NCBI RefSeq assembly: GCF_018139485.1
Contig: NZ_JAGSNF010000015.1
Location: forward strand, 62,001 to 126,000
Length of the DNA: 64,000 bases
Direction: 5' to 3'
From: Phycicoccus avicenniae
Lineage (GTDB): Bacteria; Actinomycetota; Actinomycetes; Actinomycetales; Dermatophilaceae
This document shows positions 29,031-37,725 of the stretch, piece by piece. Within the stretch, counting starts at the first letter, position 1. Every line of letters starts with the position of its first letter. The translations under genes were made by a program, and so were the position numbers. The notes beneath the pieces are model-generated. The model ran no database searches. It was not told the origin of the DNA and saw nothing but the letters and a program-made list of their open reading frames with translations.

Positions 29031-30650
29031 TCACTGCACCGTGATCCCGGCGTAGTCCGGGACGCCGAAGGCGTTGATGGTGACCGGGTTGACCTTGTCG
29101 CTCCAGCCGATGACGGCCTTGCCGTACCACATGGGGATGGTGGGCATGTCGTCGACGAGGAGGGCCTCGGCCTGCTGGTAGAGGCTGTTGGCCTCCTCCA
29201 GCTCACCGGCGGCGGCGGCCTGGGTCAGCAGGTCGTTGAACTCCTGGTTGTCGTACGGGCCGAAGTAGTTGCTGTCGGCGTTCGTGGAGTACAGCGGCGC
29301 GAGGAAGTTCTCGATCGACGGGTAGTCCATCTGCCAGCCGTAGCGGAACATGCCGTACTCGTTCTCGCCCGCCGCCGTGAGGAAGGTGGCGAAGTCGACG
29401 GCCGGCTGCGCGGTGCAGCTGATGCCGAGGGCGTCGGAGATCGAGTTGCAGGTGGCCTCGGTCCACGCCTTGTGGTCGCCGTCGCCGTTGTACCAGAGCT
29501 CGAGCTCGCCGTCGTAGCCGCCGGCCGACTCGAGCTGCGCGGCGGCAGCCTCCGGGTCGTAGACGCAGAACTCGCCACAGACGTCGGCGACGTAGCCGTC
29601 GACGACCGGGGAGACCCAACCGGTCGCGTTGACGCGCGTGCCGTTGAAGATCTGCTGGTTGATCGTCTCGCGGTCGATGGCCATGGAGATGGCCTTCTTG
29701 ACCTCACCGGTCAGGTTCGGGTCCGCGGTCGTGTTGAAGCCGATGAGCTGGATGACACCGGTCTCGGCGGTGGCGTTCCGGTCCGGCAGGTCGCTCTGGT
29801 AGCGGTCGTCGATGAGCGCCGAGGTCGGGATCGCCGTGATGAGGTCGATGTTCCCGGCCTGCAGGTCGTTGTACGCCGCGTCGGTGTCCTGGTAGATCCG
29901 GAAGGTGATCTGGTCCAGCGAGCCGCCGAACTCACCCGAGTAGTCCGGGTTCTTCACGACGACGATCTCCTGGCCCTCGGTCCAGGAGTCGAACATGAAC
30001 GGACCGGCACCGACCGGGTTGCGGCCGAAGGCCTCGGGGTCCTCGAAGAAGACCTCGGGCTGCGGGGCGAACGCGGTGTAGCCGAGGCGGACCGGGAGGT
30101 TCGAGACCGGCTCGGTGGTGCGGATGGTGAAGGTCTGGTCGTCGACGACCTCGAGGCCGGACATCTCCTCGACGGTGGCGTCCTCGCCGCTGACCTCGGC
30201 GTAGCCCTCGATCGGGGTGAAGAAGTAGCCGCCGGCCTGACCGTTCGGGCCGAACGCGGTGTAGTTCCACGCGTCGACGAAGCTGCTGGCCGTGACGGGG
30301 GTGCCGTCGGAGAACATGTAGTCCGACTTGATCGTCACCGTGAAGGTCTGGTTGTCCTCGGTCTCGATCGACTCGGCGATGTCCATCTCCGGCGAGGCGT
30401 CCTCGGCGTTGTAGTGGACGAGCTTCGAGGTGATCGTGTCGAGAATGTTGCCGCCGCAGGTCTCGCTCGTGTTACCGGCGATGAGCGGGTTCTCGGGCGT
30501 GCAGCCGTTGACGACGATCTCGCCGCCGGTGGCGGTGTCCGACCCGGTGTCCTCCGTGCCGCCGTCGTCGCTGCCGCTGCCGCACCCGGCGGCGAGCAGC
30601 GCCACAGCGGACATGGCCGCGACGGCGACCGTGCGAGTAGTTCCTCGCAT
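29031..30650 (-). CDS. peptide ABC transporter substrate-binding lipoprotein (OppA/DppA type)
   Basis: A 539-residue SBP_bac_5 family protein. The signal peptide is MRGTTRTVAVAAMSAVALLAAGC with a lipobox LAAGC, so it is anchored at the membrane by Cys23. A Gly/Asp/Ser/Thr spacer follows, then the binding domain (for example SKLVHYNAEDASPEMDIA and NQTFTVTIKSDYMFSDGTPV). GTAGGAGG lies 6 nt before the ATG. It should bind peptides and pass them to OppBC. The upstream 30651-30876 region is unusually AT-rich near 30765-30790 and probably holds the promoter. Confidence 0.95.
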   Translation of the reverse strand: MRGTTRTVAVAAMSAVALLAAGCGSGSDDGGTEDTGSDTATGGEIVVNGCTPENPLIAGNTSETCGGNILDTITSKLVHYNAEDASPEMDIAESIETEDNQTFTVTIKSDYMFSDGTPVTASSFVDAWNYTAFGPNGQAGGYFFTPIEGYAEVSGEDATVEEMSGLEVVDDQTFTIRTTEPVSNLPVRLGYTAFAPQPEVFFEDPEAFGRNPVGAGPFMFDSWTEGQEIVVVKNPDYSGEFGGSLDQITFRIYQDTDAAYNDLQAGNIDLITAIPTSALIDDRYQSDLPDRNATAETGVIQLIGFNTTADPNLTGEVKKAISMAIDRETINQQIFNGTRVNATGWVSPVVDGYVADVCGEFCVYDPEAAAAQLESAGGYDGELELWYNGDGDHKAWTEATCNSISDALGISCTAQPAVDFATFLTAAGENEYGMFRYGWQMDYPSIENFLAPLYSTNADSNYFGPYDNQEFNDLLTQAAAAGELEEANSLYQQAEALLVDDMPTIPMWYGKAVIGWSDKVNPVTINAFGVPDYAGITVQ

Positions 30651-30876
30651 GGATGTCCTCCTACGTGAAAGTGGTCGTGCCACCCGATGTCCGGGTGACC
30701 ATCTCCATGGGGTGCCCGGTGAGGCGCCTCCCACGACCCGCGCTCCAGGACGCGGACGGGCACTACTAAAAACCACGAGCGGCCGCTATGGAAGTTCCCT
30801 GCGCACCCGAGACCTGATTGTGACCGAAGCGCGACCGGGCCGAGTCCGGCGCCGCAAGATCTTCGGTGGCACCCGG

Positions 30877-30882
30877 TACGGT
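30877..30882 (+). promoter_or_regulatory. -10 box of the hisN-like gene
   Basis: TACGGT, then 7 nt, then the GTG at 30890. This decides between several in-frame GTG codons. Confidence 0.45.
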
Positions 30883-30889
30883 GAGCGCC

Positions 30890-31693
30890 GTGAGCCGCTA
30901 CGACGACGACCTCCGCCTCGCGCACGTCCTCGCCGACGCGGCCGAGCGCATCACCGTCGGGCGCTTCCGGGCGGCCGACCTGCAGGTCGAGACCAAGCCC
31001 GACCTCACCCTCGTCAGCGACGCCGACCGCAAGGCCGAGGCGGTCATCCGCTCCCAGCTCGGACGCACCCGCCCCCGCGACGCCGTCCTCGGTGAGGAGA
31101 TGGAGCCGACCGGACGCAGCACCCGCCAGTGGATCGTCGACCCCATCGACGGCACGCACAGCTTCGTGCGCGGCGTGCCCGTGTGGGCCACCCTCATCGC
31201 CCTCGTCGACGACGGCGTGCCGGTGGTGGGGCTCGTCGCCGCCCCCGCCCTCGGCCGCCGGTGGTGGGCCGCCCAGGGCTCCGGCGCCTGGTCCGGGCGC
31301 AGCCTCGCGAGCGCCCACGAGGTCCACGTGTCCCGGGTGTCCCGGCTCGCCGACGCGTCCCTGTCCATCTCGAGCACGACGTCGTGGGACGAGGTCGGCC
31401 GGCTCGACGCGGTGCTCGGCCTCGCCCGCGACTGCTGGCGGGAGCGCGCCTACGGCGACTTCTGGTCGTACATGCTCGTCGCCGAGGGCGCGGTCGACGT
31501 CGCCGCCGAGCCCGAGCTGTCCCTCCACGACATGGCGGCCCTCGTCCCCGTCGTCACCGAGGCGGGCGGCCGGTTCACCTCCCTCGCCGGCGAGGACGGC
31601 TGCTGGGGCGGCAACGCCGTGGCCACGAACGGTCTGCTCCACGACGAGGTGCTCTCGCGGATCGGCGACGCGGCCACCGCGGACCGCGCCTAG
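30890..31693 (+). CDS. hisN: inositol monophosphatase family protein, probable histidinol-phosphatase
   Basis: A 267-residue Mg-dependent phosphatase. Metal ligands are in AVLGEEME and WIVDPIDGTHSFVRGVPVW, and the third Asp in LSLHDMAALVPVVTEAGGRF. The FVRGVPVWATLIAL segment and overall layout fit the actinobacterial HisN subgroup, which removes phosphate from histidinol phosphate. The substrate is not proven by sequence; inositol phosphate is an alternative. The GTG at 30890 is chosen from the -10 spacing; two GTGs upstream (30866, 30881) are in frame. It overlaps ogt by 4 nt convergently. Confidence 0.88.
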   Translation: MSRYDDDLRLAHVLADAAERITVGRFRAADLQVETKPDLTLVSDADRKAEAVIRSQLGRTRPRDAVLGEEMEPTGRSTRQWIVDPIDGTHSFVRGVPVWATLIALVDDGVPVVGLVAAPALGRRWWAAQGSGAWSGRSLASAHEVHVSRVSRLADASLSISSTTSWDEVGRLDAVLGLARDCWRERAYGDFWSYMLVAEGAVDVAAEPELSLHDMAALVPVVTEAGGRFTSLAGEDGCWGGNAVATNGLLHDEVLSRIGDAATADRA

Positions 31694-32172
31694 AAGAGCG
31701 GGTCCTGCGGCCCGAGCCCCTCGAGCCGGAGCAGGGCCTCCTTGCGCGGCAGCCCGCCGGCGTAGCCGGTGAGGGTCCCGTCGCCCCCGACGACCCGGTG
31801 GCACGGCACGACGATCGGCAGCGGGTTGGCCCCGTTCGCGGCCCCGACCGCCCGGGCGGAGCCGGCCGCCAGCCCGAGCGCGTGCGCGACGTCGCCGTAG
31901 GTCGTCGTCGTTCCCCACGGCACCCGCCCGACCGCCTCCCAGACCCGGGACTGGAACTCGGTGCCGCGGGGCCGCAGCGGCAGGTCGAAGACCCGCCGCT
32001 CCCCCGTGAAGTACTCCTGCAGCTGGCGCGCGACGAGGCCGAGCAGTGGGGTCGGCCGTCCACCGAGGGCGGCCGGGTCGGCGTCGAACCGGATCTCGGC
32101 GAGGCCGCCGTCGTCCTCGACGAGGGCCAGCGGCCCCACCGGCGAGCCGACGACGAGGCCGGGGTCAGACAT
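31690..32172 (-). CDS. ogt: methylated-DNA--protein-cysteine methyltransferase
   Basis: A 160-residue suicide repair protein for O6-methylguanine. The active-site PCHRVVGGDGTLTGYAGGLPRKEALLRLEG has the acceptor Cys, and the helix-turn-helix part FQSRVWEAVGRVPWGTTTTYGDVA precedes it. Length fits the Ogt form without an Ada N-domain. Its start overlaps the end of the upstream M16 gene by 8 nt. Confidence 0.95.
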   Translation of the reverse strand: MSDPGLVVGSPVGPLALVEDDGGLAEIRFDADPAALGGRPTPLLGLVARQLQEYFTGERRVFDLPLRPRGTEFQSRVWEAVGRVPWGTTTTYGDVAHALGLAAGSARAVGAANGANPLPIVVPCHRVVGGDGTLTGYAGGLPRKEALLRLEGLGPQDPLF

Positions 32173-33508
32173 CGACCGTGCTCACCGGGCCCGGGACCCG
32201 GCCCTCGACCGCGGGGACCACCTGGTCCGCGTCCCCGACGAGCACGACCGTCCACTCCCCCGTGGCCGTCCGGCGGTAGGCCTCGTCCAGGTCGTCGACG
32301 GTGAGGGCGGACACGGCCGCGAGGTTCGTCGTCGTGAAGTCGGCCGGCAGGCCCTCGAGGGCCAGCGCGGCCGTCTCGTCGGCGACGGTGTCCGCCGTGG
32401 CGTAACGGCCGGGGGCGGTCTTGGCGACGAAGTCGACCCCGCTGCGCAGCTCCTCGGGCGTGAAGCCGTCGCGGGCGCCGTCGAGGATGCCGAGGAGGAT
32501 CTCGACCGCGTCGCCGGTCACCTCGCTGCGCACCGAGCCCGACGTCACGAACGAGCCGCCGGCGACGCGTGGCCGGAACGAGGAGCGGATGCCGTAGGTG
32601 TAGCCCTTCTCCTCCCGCAGCACCGCGTCGAGCCGGGCCCCGGGGGACCCGCCGACGACGAAGGACAGGACCGGGTGTGGGGCCCAGCCGTGCGGGGTCG
32701 ACCGGTCGGGGCCTGGGCAGGCGACGACGATCTCGGTCTGGACCGCCCCGGGACGGTGGACGACGACCGTCCGGGCGCGGTCGTCGGCGGGCACGGGGGC
32801 CACGACCGGTCCGAGGTCCGGTCGGCCGGCCGCCGTCCACGCGCCGAGGGTGTCGGTGAGCACCCCGAGCGCGTCGACCGCGGCAAGGTCCCCCGCGAGG
32901 ACGAGGGTCGCCCCCTCCGGGCCCACCGTGCGGGCGTGGTGGGCCACGACGTCCTCACGGGTGAGCCCCAGCACGGTCTCCGCGGTCCCCGCGGCGGGCG
33001 TCGCGGCCCGGTCGCCGGGCCGCCACAGGGTCCGGCTCGTCTCGCGCATCGCGCGGACGGCGGCCGAGGCCCGCTCCTGCTCGATCTCCGCGAGGCGGCT
33101 GCGCAGGACACGCCGGACCTCCGCGTCCGGGAAGACCGGGTCGGCGAGGACGGCGCGCACGACGTCGGCGGCGGTCGCGAGGTGGGGCTGGCTCACGTCG
33201 ACGTCGACGAGGAGCCCGCCGTCGCTGACGCCCGCCCCGAGGACCATCCCGTGGCGTTCCATGAGCTCGGCGAGCTCTTCCGGGCCGTGCTCGGACGTGC
33301 CCTCGTCGAGCAGCCGGGAGGTCATCGACGCGACGCCCTCCTGCCCGGCCGGTTCGGCGGACAACGGCGCCGGGACGACGACCCGCAGGGAGAGCACGTA
33401 CTGCCCGGGGACGTCGTGGAGCAGGATGCGCACGCCGTTCGGCAGCACGTGCTCGCTCGGGGTGGGGAAGGCCCACGGACGGGGCGGGGCGACGGTGGGC
33501 CGGGTCAC
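32165..33508 (-). CDS. M16 family peptidase subunit, catalytically inactive partner
   Basis: A 447-residue M16-fold protein. The position of the zinc motif reads MTSRLLDEGT instead of HxxEH, so it cannot hold zinc. The C-terminal half has GYTYGIRSSFRP, the Arg/Tyr pair that in paired M16B proteins supplies the substrate-binding residues. It is coupled to the active partner by a GTGA overlap. Together they should form the heterodimeric peptidase. Confidence 0.9.
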   Translation of the reverse strand: MTRPTVAPPRPWAFPTPSEHVLPNGVRILLHDVPGQYVLSLRVVVPAPLSAEPAGQEGVASMTSRLLDEGTSEHGPEELAELMERHGMVLGAGVSDGGLLVDVDVSQPHLATAADVVRAVLADPVFPDAEVRRVLRSRLAEIEQERASAAVRAMRETSRTLWRPGDRAATPAAGTAETVLGLTREDVVAHHARTVGPEGATLVLAGDLAAVDALGVLTDTLGAWTAAGRPDLGPVVAPVPADDRARTVVVHRPGAVQTEIVVACPGPDRSTPHGWAPHPVLSFVVGGSPGARLDAVLREEKGYTYGIRSSFRPRVAGGSFVTSGSVRSEVTGDAVEILLGILDGARDGFTPEELRSGVDFVAKTAPGRYATADTVADETAALALEGLPADFTTTNLAAVSALTVDDLDEAYRRTATGEWTVVLVGDADQVVPAVEGRVPGPVSTVDV

Positions 33509-34797
33509 GCGACCGCCTCCTCGCGGGCGTCCTCGCGCACGAGGTAGGCGACGACCGCCCGGTGCTCGGGGGCGAGCCAGCGGCCGGCGGCCTCGGCCAC
33601 GCCCTCGGCGGTCACGGCGCGGAGCCGGTCGAGGTGGGTGTTGACGACGTGGGGGTCGCCGCGCAGCAGGGCGTAGCGGCTCAGCAGGTCGGCCCGCTCC
33701 TCCTGCCCGGCGAGCGCCCCGAGCCAGGACCGCTCGGACTGGGCGATCGAGGCCTCGAGCTCGGCGTCGGTCGGCCCGTCGGAGGCGAGCCGGACGAGCT
33801 CCTCGCAGATGGCGGCCTCGACCGCCTCGGCGTCGGCGCCGGGGGCGACGTCGACGACGACGAAGCCGAGCGAGACGCCGTCGACGAACCCCCAGGCCGC
33901 CGCGTGGGCCCCGACGGCGGTCTGCTCGCGGCGCACGAGCCGCCGGACCAGCCGCGAGCTCGCGAGCCCGGCGAGGCAGTCCAGGGCCATCGACGCCGCG
34001 AGCAGCTCGTCGGTGCCGTCGACCGGCAGCCGGAAGCCGACGTGCAGCCGGTCGTTCGGGACCGCCTCGCGGCGCTCGACGCGGACCGGCCCGTCGAGCG
34101 GCGGGACCTGGGGCAGCACCTCGCGCACGCCCTCGGCGCGACCGCCCAGGTCCCCGAAGTGCTTCTCGACGAGGGCGAACGCCTCGTCCGGCTCGACGTC
34201 GCCGCAGACCGTGAGGACGGTGTTGTCGGGCGCGTAGAAGCGCCGGAAGAAGTCGTGGACGTCCTCGAGGCTCGCCGCGTCGAGGTCCTCCATCGAGCCG
34301 ATCGTCGGGTGGTGGTACGGGTGGCCCTCGGGGAAGACCGCGGCGTAGACGTCGGTGAGGGCGTTGCCGTACGGCTGGTTGTCGTACCGCTGCCGCTTCT
34401 CCTCCTTGACGACGTCGCGCTGGGTGTCGAGGCTCTCCTGGGTCACGGCGTCCAGGAGGTGGCCGTGCCGGTCGGCCTCGAGCCACAGGGCGAGCTCCAG
34501 CGCCCCCGTCGGCACCGTCTCGAAGTAGTTGGTCCGGTCGAACCACGTCGTCGCGTTGAGCCGCGCCCCCTCGGCGTGCAGCAGCGCGAAGTGCTCGCCG
34601 TTCCCGACCTGCCGCGACCCCTGGAACATGAGGTGCTCGAAGAGGTGGGCGAACCCGGTGTGCCCGACCTCCTCGTGCCGCGAGCCGACCCCGACCCAGA
34701 TGTTGACCGTCGCCGTCGGGACGGTGTGGTCGGGCGAGACGACGACGCGCAGCCCGTTGGGCAGGGTGCGCTCGTGGATCGGGTAGTCCAGTGGCAT
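33505..34797 (-). CDS. M16 family zinc peptidase, catalytic subunit
   Basis: A 430-residue insulinase-like peptidase. The inverted zinc motif His51-x-x-Glu54-His55 lies in GFAHLFEHLMFQGS, and the distal Glu in ESLDTQRDVVKEEKRQRYDN. It degrades peptides, probably cytoplasmic, since no signal peptide is seen. TAGGGT ends 7 nt before the ATG. Confidence 0.93.
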   Translation of the reverse strand: MPLDYPIHERTLPNGLRVVVSPDHTVPTATVNIWVGVGSRHEEVGHTGFAHLFEHLMFQGSRQVGNGEHFALLHAEGARLNATTWFDRTNYFETVPTGALELALWLEADRHGHLLDAVTQESLDTQRDVVKEEKRQRYDNQPYGNALTDVYAAVFPEGHPYHHPTIGSMEDLDAASLEDVHDFFRRFYAPDNTVLTVCGDVEPDEAFALVEKHFGDLGGRAEGVREVLPQVPPLDGPVRVERREAVPNDRLHVGFRLPVDGTDELLAASMALDCLAGLASSRLVRRLVRREQTAVGAHAAAWGFVDGVSLGFVVVDVAPGADAEAVEAAICEELVRLASDGPTDAELEASIAQSERSWLGALAGQEERADLLSRYALLRGDPHVVNTHLDRLRAVTAEGVAEAAGRWLAPEHRAVVAYLVREDAREEAVA

Positions 34798-34804
34798 GGC
34801 GGTC

Positions 34805-34810
34805 ACCCTA
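34805..34810 (-). promoter_or_regulatory. -10 box of the M16 pair
   Basis: On the minus strand TAGGGT is followed by 7 nt (GACCGCC) and the ATG at 34797. Confidence 0.5.
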
Positions 34811-34844
34811 CGGCCGGGGGCCGGGGCGCCGAGGACGGACGCGG

Positions 34845-36179
34845 TCAGCGCGTCCGCATGTCCTTCCCGAGCTGCTTCATCGCTCGGCGCGCGAAGACCT
34901 GCTGGTGGGTCGCCGCCCGCTCGGACCGTCCCCGGCCGACGAAGCTGACGGCCCAGTGCAGCAGCGTCGTGACCCGGTGCTTGAAGCCGATGATGTAGAC
35001 GAGGTGGACGCCGAGCCACAGCAGCCACGCGAAGAAGCCGGTGAAGCGCAGCCGGCGGATCGAGGCCACCGCGCTGAACCGCGAGATCGTCGCCATCGAC
35101 CCCTTGTCGAGGTAGTGGAAGTCGCCGACCGGGTCCTTGCCGTCGAGCCGGTGGGCGATCTCCTTCGCCGCGTGCCGCCCGCCCTGGATCGCCACCTGCG
35201 CCACACCGGGGAGGTCGTCGAGAGCCATCATGTCGCCGACGACGAACACCTCGGGGTGGCCGGGCAGCGTGAGGTCCTTCTGCACGTGGACCCGGCCGCT
35301 GCGGTCGACCTCGGCCCCCGACTGCTCACCGAGGGTCTTCCCGAGCGGGCTCGCCTGGACCCCGGCGGCCCACACCTTCGTCAGGGCCTCGATGCGCTCG
35401 GTGGAGCCGTCCTCGTGCTTGACGACGAGACCGTCGGCGTCGACGTCGGTGACCATCGTGCCCAGCTGCACCTCGACCCCGAGGGACTCCAGCTTGCGCC
35501 GGGCGGCGCCGCCGAGTCGCTCACCGAACGAGGGCAGGACGGTCGGCGCGCCGTCGAGGAGCAGGATGCGCGCATGGCGGGGGTCGATCCGGCGGAAGTC
35601 GTGACGCAGCGTGCGGTTCGACAGCTCCGCGATCTGTCCGGCCATCTCGACGCCGGTCGGTCCCGCCCCGACGACGACGAAGGTGAGCGCACGCCGGGCC
35701 TGCTCCTCGTCGGAGATCTCGGCGAGCTCGAAGGCCCCGAAGATGCGGCCGCGCAGCTCGAGGGCGTCGTCGATCGACTTCATCCCCGGGGCGTAGTCGG
35801 CGAACTCGTCGTTGCCGAACCACGACTGCCCCGCGCCGGCCGCGACGAGGAGGCTGTCGTACTCGGTGACCGTCGTGGACCCGAGCAGGGCGCTCGTGAC
35901 GGTCCGGGCCTCGAGGTCGATGTCGGTGACCTCGCCGAGGATGACGCGGGCGTTCTTCTGCCGGGCGAGGACCTCGCGGGTGCTCGGGGCGATCTCGCCT
36001 TCGGACAGGATGCCGGTCGCCACCTGGTAGAGCAGCGGCTGGAAGAGGTGCTGCGCTGTCTTCGCGACGAGGGTGATCTCGACGTCGTCGCGGCGCTTGA
36101 GGGCCTGGGTGCCGAACAGCCCCCCGAACCCGGACCCGATGACGACGACGCGGTGCTTGCGGCCTGCTGCGGTGGTCAC
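34845..36179 (-). CDS. ndh: type II NADH dehydrogenase (NDH-2)
   Basis: A 444-residue single-subunit, non-proton-pumping NADH:quinone oxidoreductase. The FAD-binding VVVIGSGFGGLFGTQAL is near residue 12, the quinone-site segment AQHLFQPLLYQVATGILSEGEIA next, the NADH-binding FVVVGAGPTGVEMAGQIAEL in the middle, and VFVVGDMMAL near residue 300. The C-terminal amphipathic part (FFAWLLWLGVHLVYIIGF) attaches it to the membrane. The GTG at 36179 gives the family N-terminus and has a CATTGT hexamer 7 nt upstream. Confidence 0.95.
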   Translation of the reverse strand: MTTAAGRKHRVVVIGSGFGGLFGTQALKRRDDVEITLVAKTAQHLFQPLLYQVATGILSEGEIAPSTREVLARQKNARVILGEVTDIDLEARTVTSALLGSTTVTEYDSLLVAAGAGQSWFGNDEFADYAPGMKSIDDALELRGRIFGAFELAEISDEEQARRALTFVVVGAGPTGVEMAGQIAELSNRTLRHDFRRIDPRHARILLLDGAPTVLPSFGERLGGAARRKLESLGVEVQLGTMVTDVDADGLVVKHEDGSTERIEALTKVWAAGVQASPLGKTLGEQSGAEVDRSGRVHVQKDLTLPGHPEVFVVGDMMALDDLPGVAQVAIQGGRHAAKEIAHRLDGKDPVGDFHYLDKGSMATISRFSAVASIRRLRFTGFFAWLLWLGVHLVYIIGFKHRVTTLLHWAVSFVGRGRSERAATHQQVFARRAMKQLGKDMRTR

Positions 36180-36186
36180 ACCAGTG

Positions 36187-36192
36187 ACAATG
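36187..36192 (-). promoter_or_regulatory. -10 box of ndh
   Basis: On the minus strand CATTGT, 7 nt, GTG. It lies in the 90-bp space divergent from the patatin gene. Confidence 0.35.
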
Positions 36193-36255
36193 CCACGGGG
36201 GCAGGATCTAGTCCCGTCCCCCGACACCCTCCGGGACGGCGACGCCGGGCGCCCC

Positions 36256-36261
36256 TACGCT
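36256..36261 (+). promoter_or_regulatory. -10 box of the patatin gene
   Basis: TACGCT followed by 8 nt and the ATG at 36270; leaderless spacing. Confidence 0.45.
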
Positions 36262-36269
36262 GGGCTGCC

Positions 36270-37520
36270 ATGTCGTCCTCCGGTCCGGGCCGCACCGCAC
36301 TCGTCCTCGACGCGGGCGGCGCCCGCTCCGCGTACCAGGTGGGGGCCCTCGCGGTGCTCCTGCCGGAGCTCGAACGACGCGGTGAGACCCCGACGGTGCT
36401 GCTCGGCACGAGCGCCGGCGCCCTCCTGAGTGCCGCGCTCACCGCCACGGCCCACGAGGACGCCGCGACCCGGGTGGCGCGCCTGGAGGACGTGCTCTTC
36501 GAGACGACGAAGGACCGGGTCATGCGGCCGTTCTGGCGACAGGTCCCCGAGGTCGCGCTCCGGTACACCTCCGAGACCTTCGGCCTGTCGTGGTTCCGGC
36601 TGCGGGGGTTCGTCGGCACCGGCCCCCTTGCCGCCACCCTCGAACGGTCCCTCGACTGGGACGCCCTCCACGACAACGTCGACCGAGGCCTCGTCGAGGT
36701 GTCCGCCGTGACCGCCACCGCCGTCCGCACCGGCCGGGTCACCCTCTTCGCCGAGACCGCGCCGTCGGTCACCGACCTGCCGACCCCGACGACGGAGCAC
36801 CACCGCCGGTACCTGCGGACCCGGCTGTCCGTGCCGCACCTGCTCGCCTCGTCCGCCATCCCCGTCCTCTTCCCGTCGGTGTTCGTCGACGACCCGGACG
36901 AGGGCGCCGGGTGGTACGTCGACGGCGCCACCCGCCGCCGGCACCCGCTGGCGCCCGCCGTCGAGCTCGGCGTCGACCGGGTCGTGGCGGTCGGCACCGG
37001 GAGCCTGCGCCCGACCCCCGCGGACCCCGCCGGGGACCGGGAGTCGGTCGACATCGGCGACGGCGGCGCGACCCTGCTCGGTGCCGTGATGGACGACCCG
37101 CTGCGCCACGACCTGCGCCGGCTGTCGGTGCTCAACGAGCAGGCGTCCGACCGGGACCTCTCGCCCCTGATGGACCGGGTCCGCGAGCGGCACGGCCTGC
37201 CGCCCTACCGGGTCCTGCCGCACGTCGCCGTCCTGCCGGAGTTCGGGACCGAGATCGCGGGCATCGCCCTGGAGGTGTTCCGGCAGAACCACGGCGGACC
37301 TCTGCGCCTGCTGGGCGACCCCGACCTCCAGCTGGTGCACCGGATCCTCGGCAGCGACAGCCCGCTCCAGGGCGAGCTGCTGTCGTACCTCATGTTCGAC
37401 CCGGACTTCTTCACCGAGGTCGCGGCCCTTGGCCGGCGGGACGCGCAGCTGTGGCTGCGCGAGAACCCGGACCTGTGGCGCACCCGCGCCGACGACGCGC
37501 TGGCCGGCCACCCGGGCTGA
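36270..37520 (+). CDS. patatin-like phospholipase
   Basis: A 416-residue patatin-fold acyl hydrolase. The Gly-rich oxyanion segment is LDAGGARSAYQVGAL (residues 13-27), the nucleophile elbow GTSAGALL near 51, and the Asp of the dyad is in WYVDGATRRRHPL. The first Gly of GGGxR is replaced by Ala, otherwise intact. No signal peptide was seen. It should hydrolyse phospholipids or other acyl esters. The frame is open far upstream, but the patatin domain starts at this ATG. Confidence 0.93.
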   Translation: MSSSGPGRTALVLDAGGARSAYQVGALAVLLPELERRGETPTVLLGTSAGALLSAALTATAHEDAATRVARLEDVLFETTKDRVMRPFWRQVPEVALRYTSETFGLSWFRLRGFVGTGPLAATLERSLDWDALHDNVDRGLVEVSAVTATAVRTGRVTLFAETAPSVTDLPTPTTEHHRRYLRTRLSVPHLLASSAIPVLFPSVFVDDPDEGAGWYVDGATRRRHPLAPAVELGVDRVVAVGTGSLRPTPADPAGDRESVDIGDGGATLLGAVMDDPLRHDLRRLSVLNEQASDRDLSPLMDRVRERHGLPPYRVLPHVAVLPEFGTEIAGIALEVFRQNHGGPLRLLGDPDLQLVHRILGSDSPLQGELLSYLMFDPDFFTEVAALGRRDAQLWLRENPDLWRTRADDALAGHPG

Positions 37521-37563
37521 CCAGTCCCGGCCTAAGAGGCGTCGGGCTCATGGTCCGCCGGAT

Positions 37564-37610
37564 CGTCCCCAGGAGACCCATGAAGGGTCGCCGGACGGCG
37601 CCTGGGGACG
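37564..37610 (+). terminator. long-loop hairpin after the patatin gene
   Basis: Perfect 10-nt arms CGTCCCCAGG and CCTGGGGACG separated by 27 nt, 44 nt after the stop. The long loop makes it less certain as a terminator. A separate 12-bp perfect palindrome, TATCGGCCGATA, lies at 37630-37641. Confidence 0.45.
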
Positions 37611-37642
37611 CGGGAAAGCCCAGACCGAATATCGGCCGATAG

Positions 37643-37698
37643 TTCGCTGACGCGACGAAGGCCATCCAGCTCAAGGGGAACGCCATTAAGGCTTTTGC
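37643..37698 (+). other. left fragment of an open frame split by the insertion sequence
   Basis: When the element and one copy of the 8-bp duplication are removed, a frame without stop runs from 37643 through to about 39380: ...KAIQLKGNAIKAFAWLRW..., then ...LADRLKEVAKNG.... There is no start codon on the left and no recognisable family, so it may be a remnant of an older gene or chance. The right fragment is 39180-39380. Confidence 0.25.
37691..37698. repeat. target-site duplication, left copy
   Basis: GCTTTTGC, repeated exactly at 39172-39179 on the other side of the insertion sequence. Eight bases is the usual duplication for ISL3 elements. Confidence 0.9.
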
Positions 37699-37725
37699 GG
37701 CTCTTCGTACCTGAGGGTGGGGTCA
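37699..37725. repeat. left terminal inverted repeat
   Basis: Begins GGCTCTTCGTACCTGAGGG and continues TGGGGT; it matches the right end with mismatches at positions 12 and 26. The transposase stop codon lies inside it. Confidence 0.9.

Noticed and set aside
36196-36207. CGGGGGCAGGAT, matching 12 nt of the tRNA-fMet 3' region, as a possible left attachment site of the island
   Set aside because: Too short, not including the tRNA end, and separated from the island by an apparently native patatin gene; chance is enough in GC-rich DNA.
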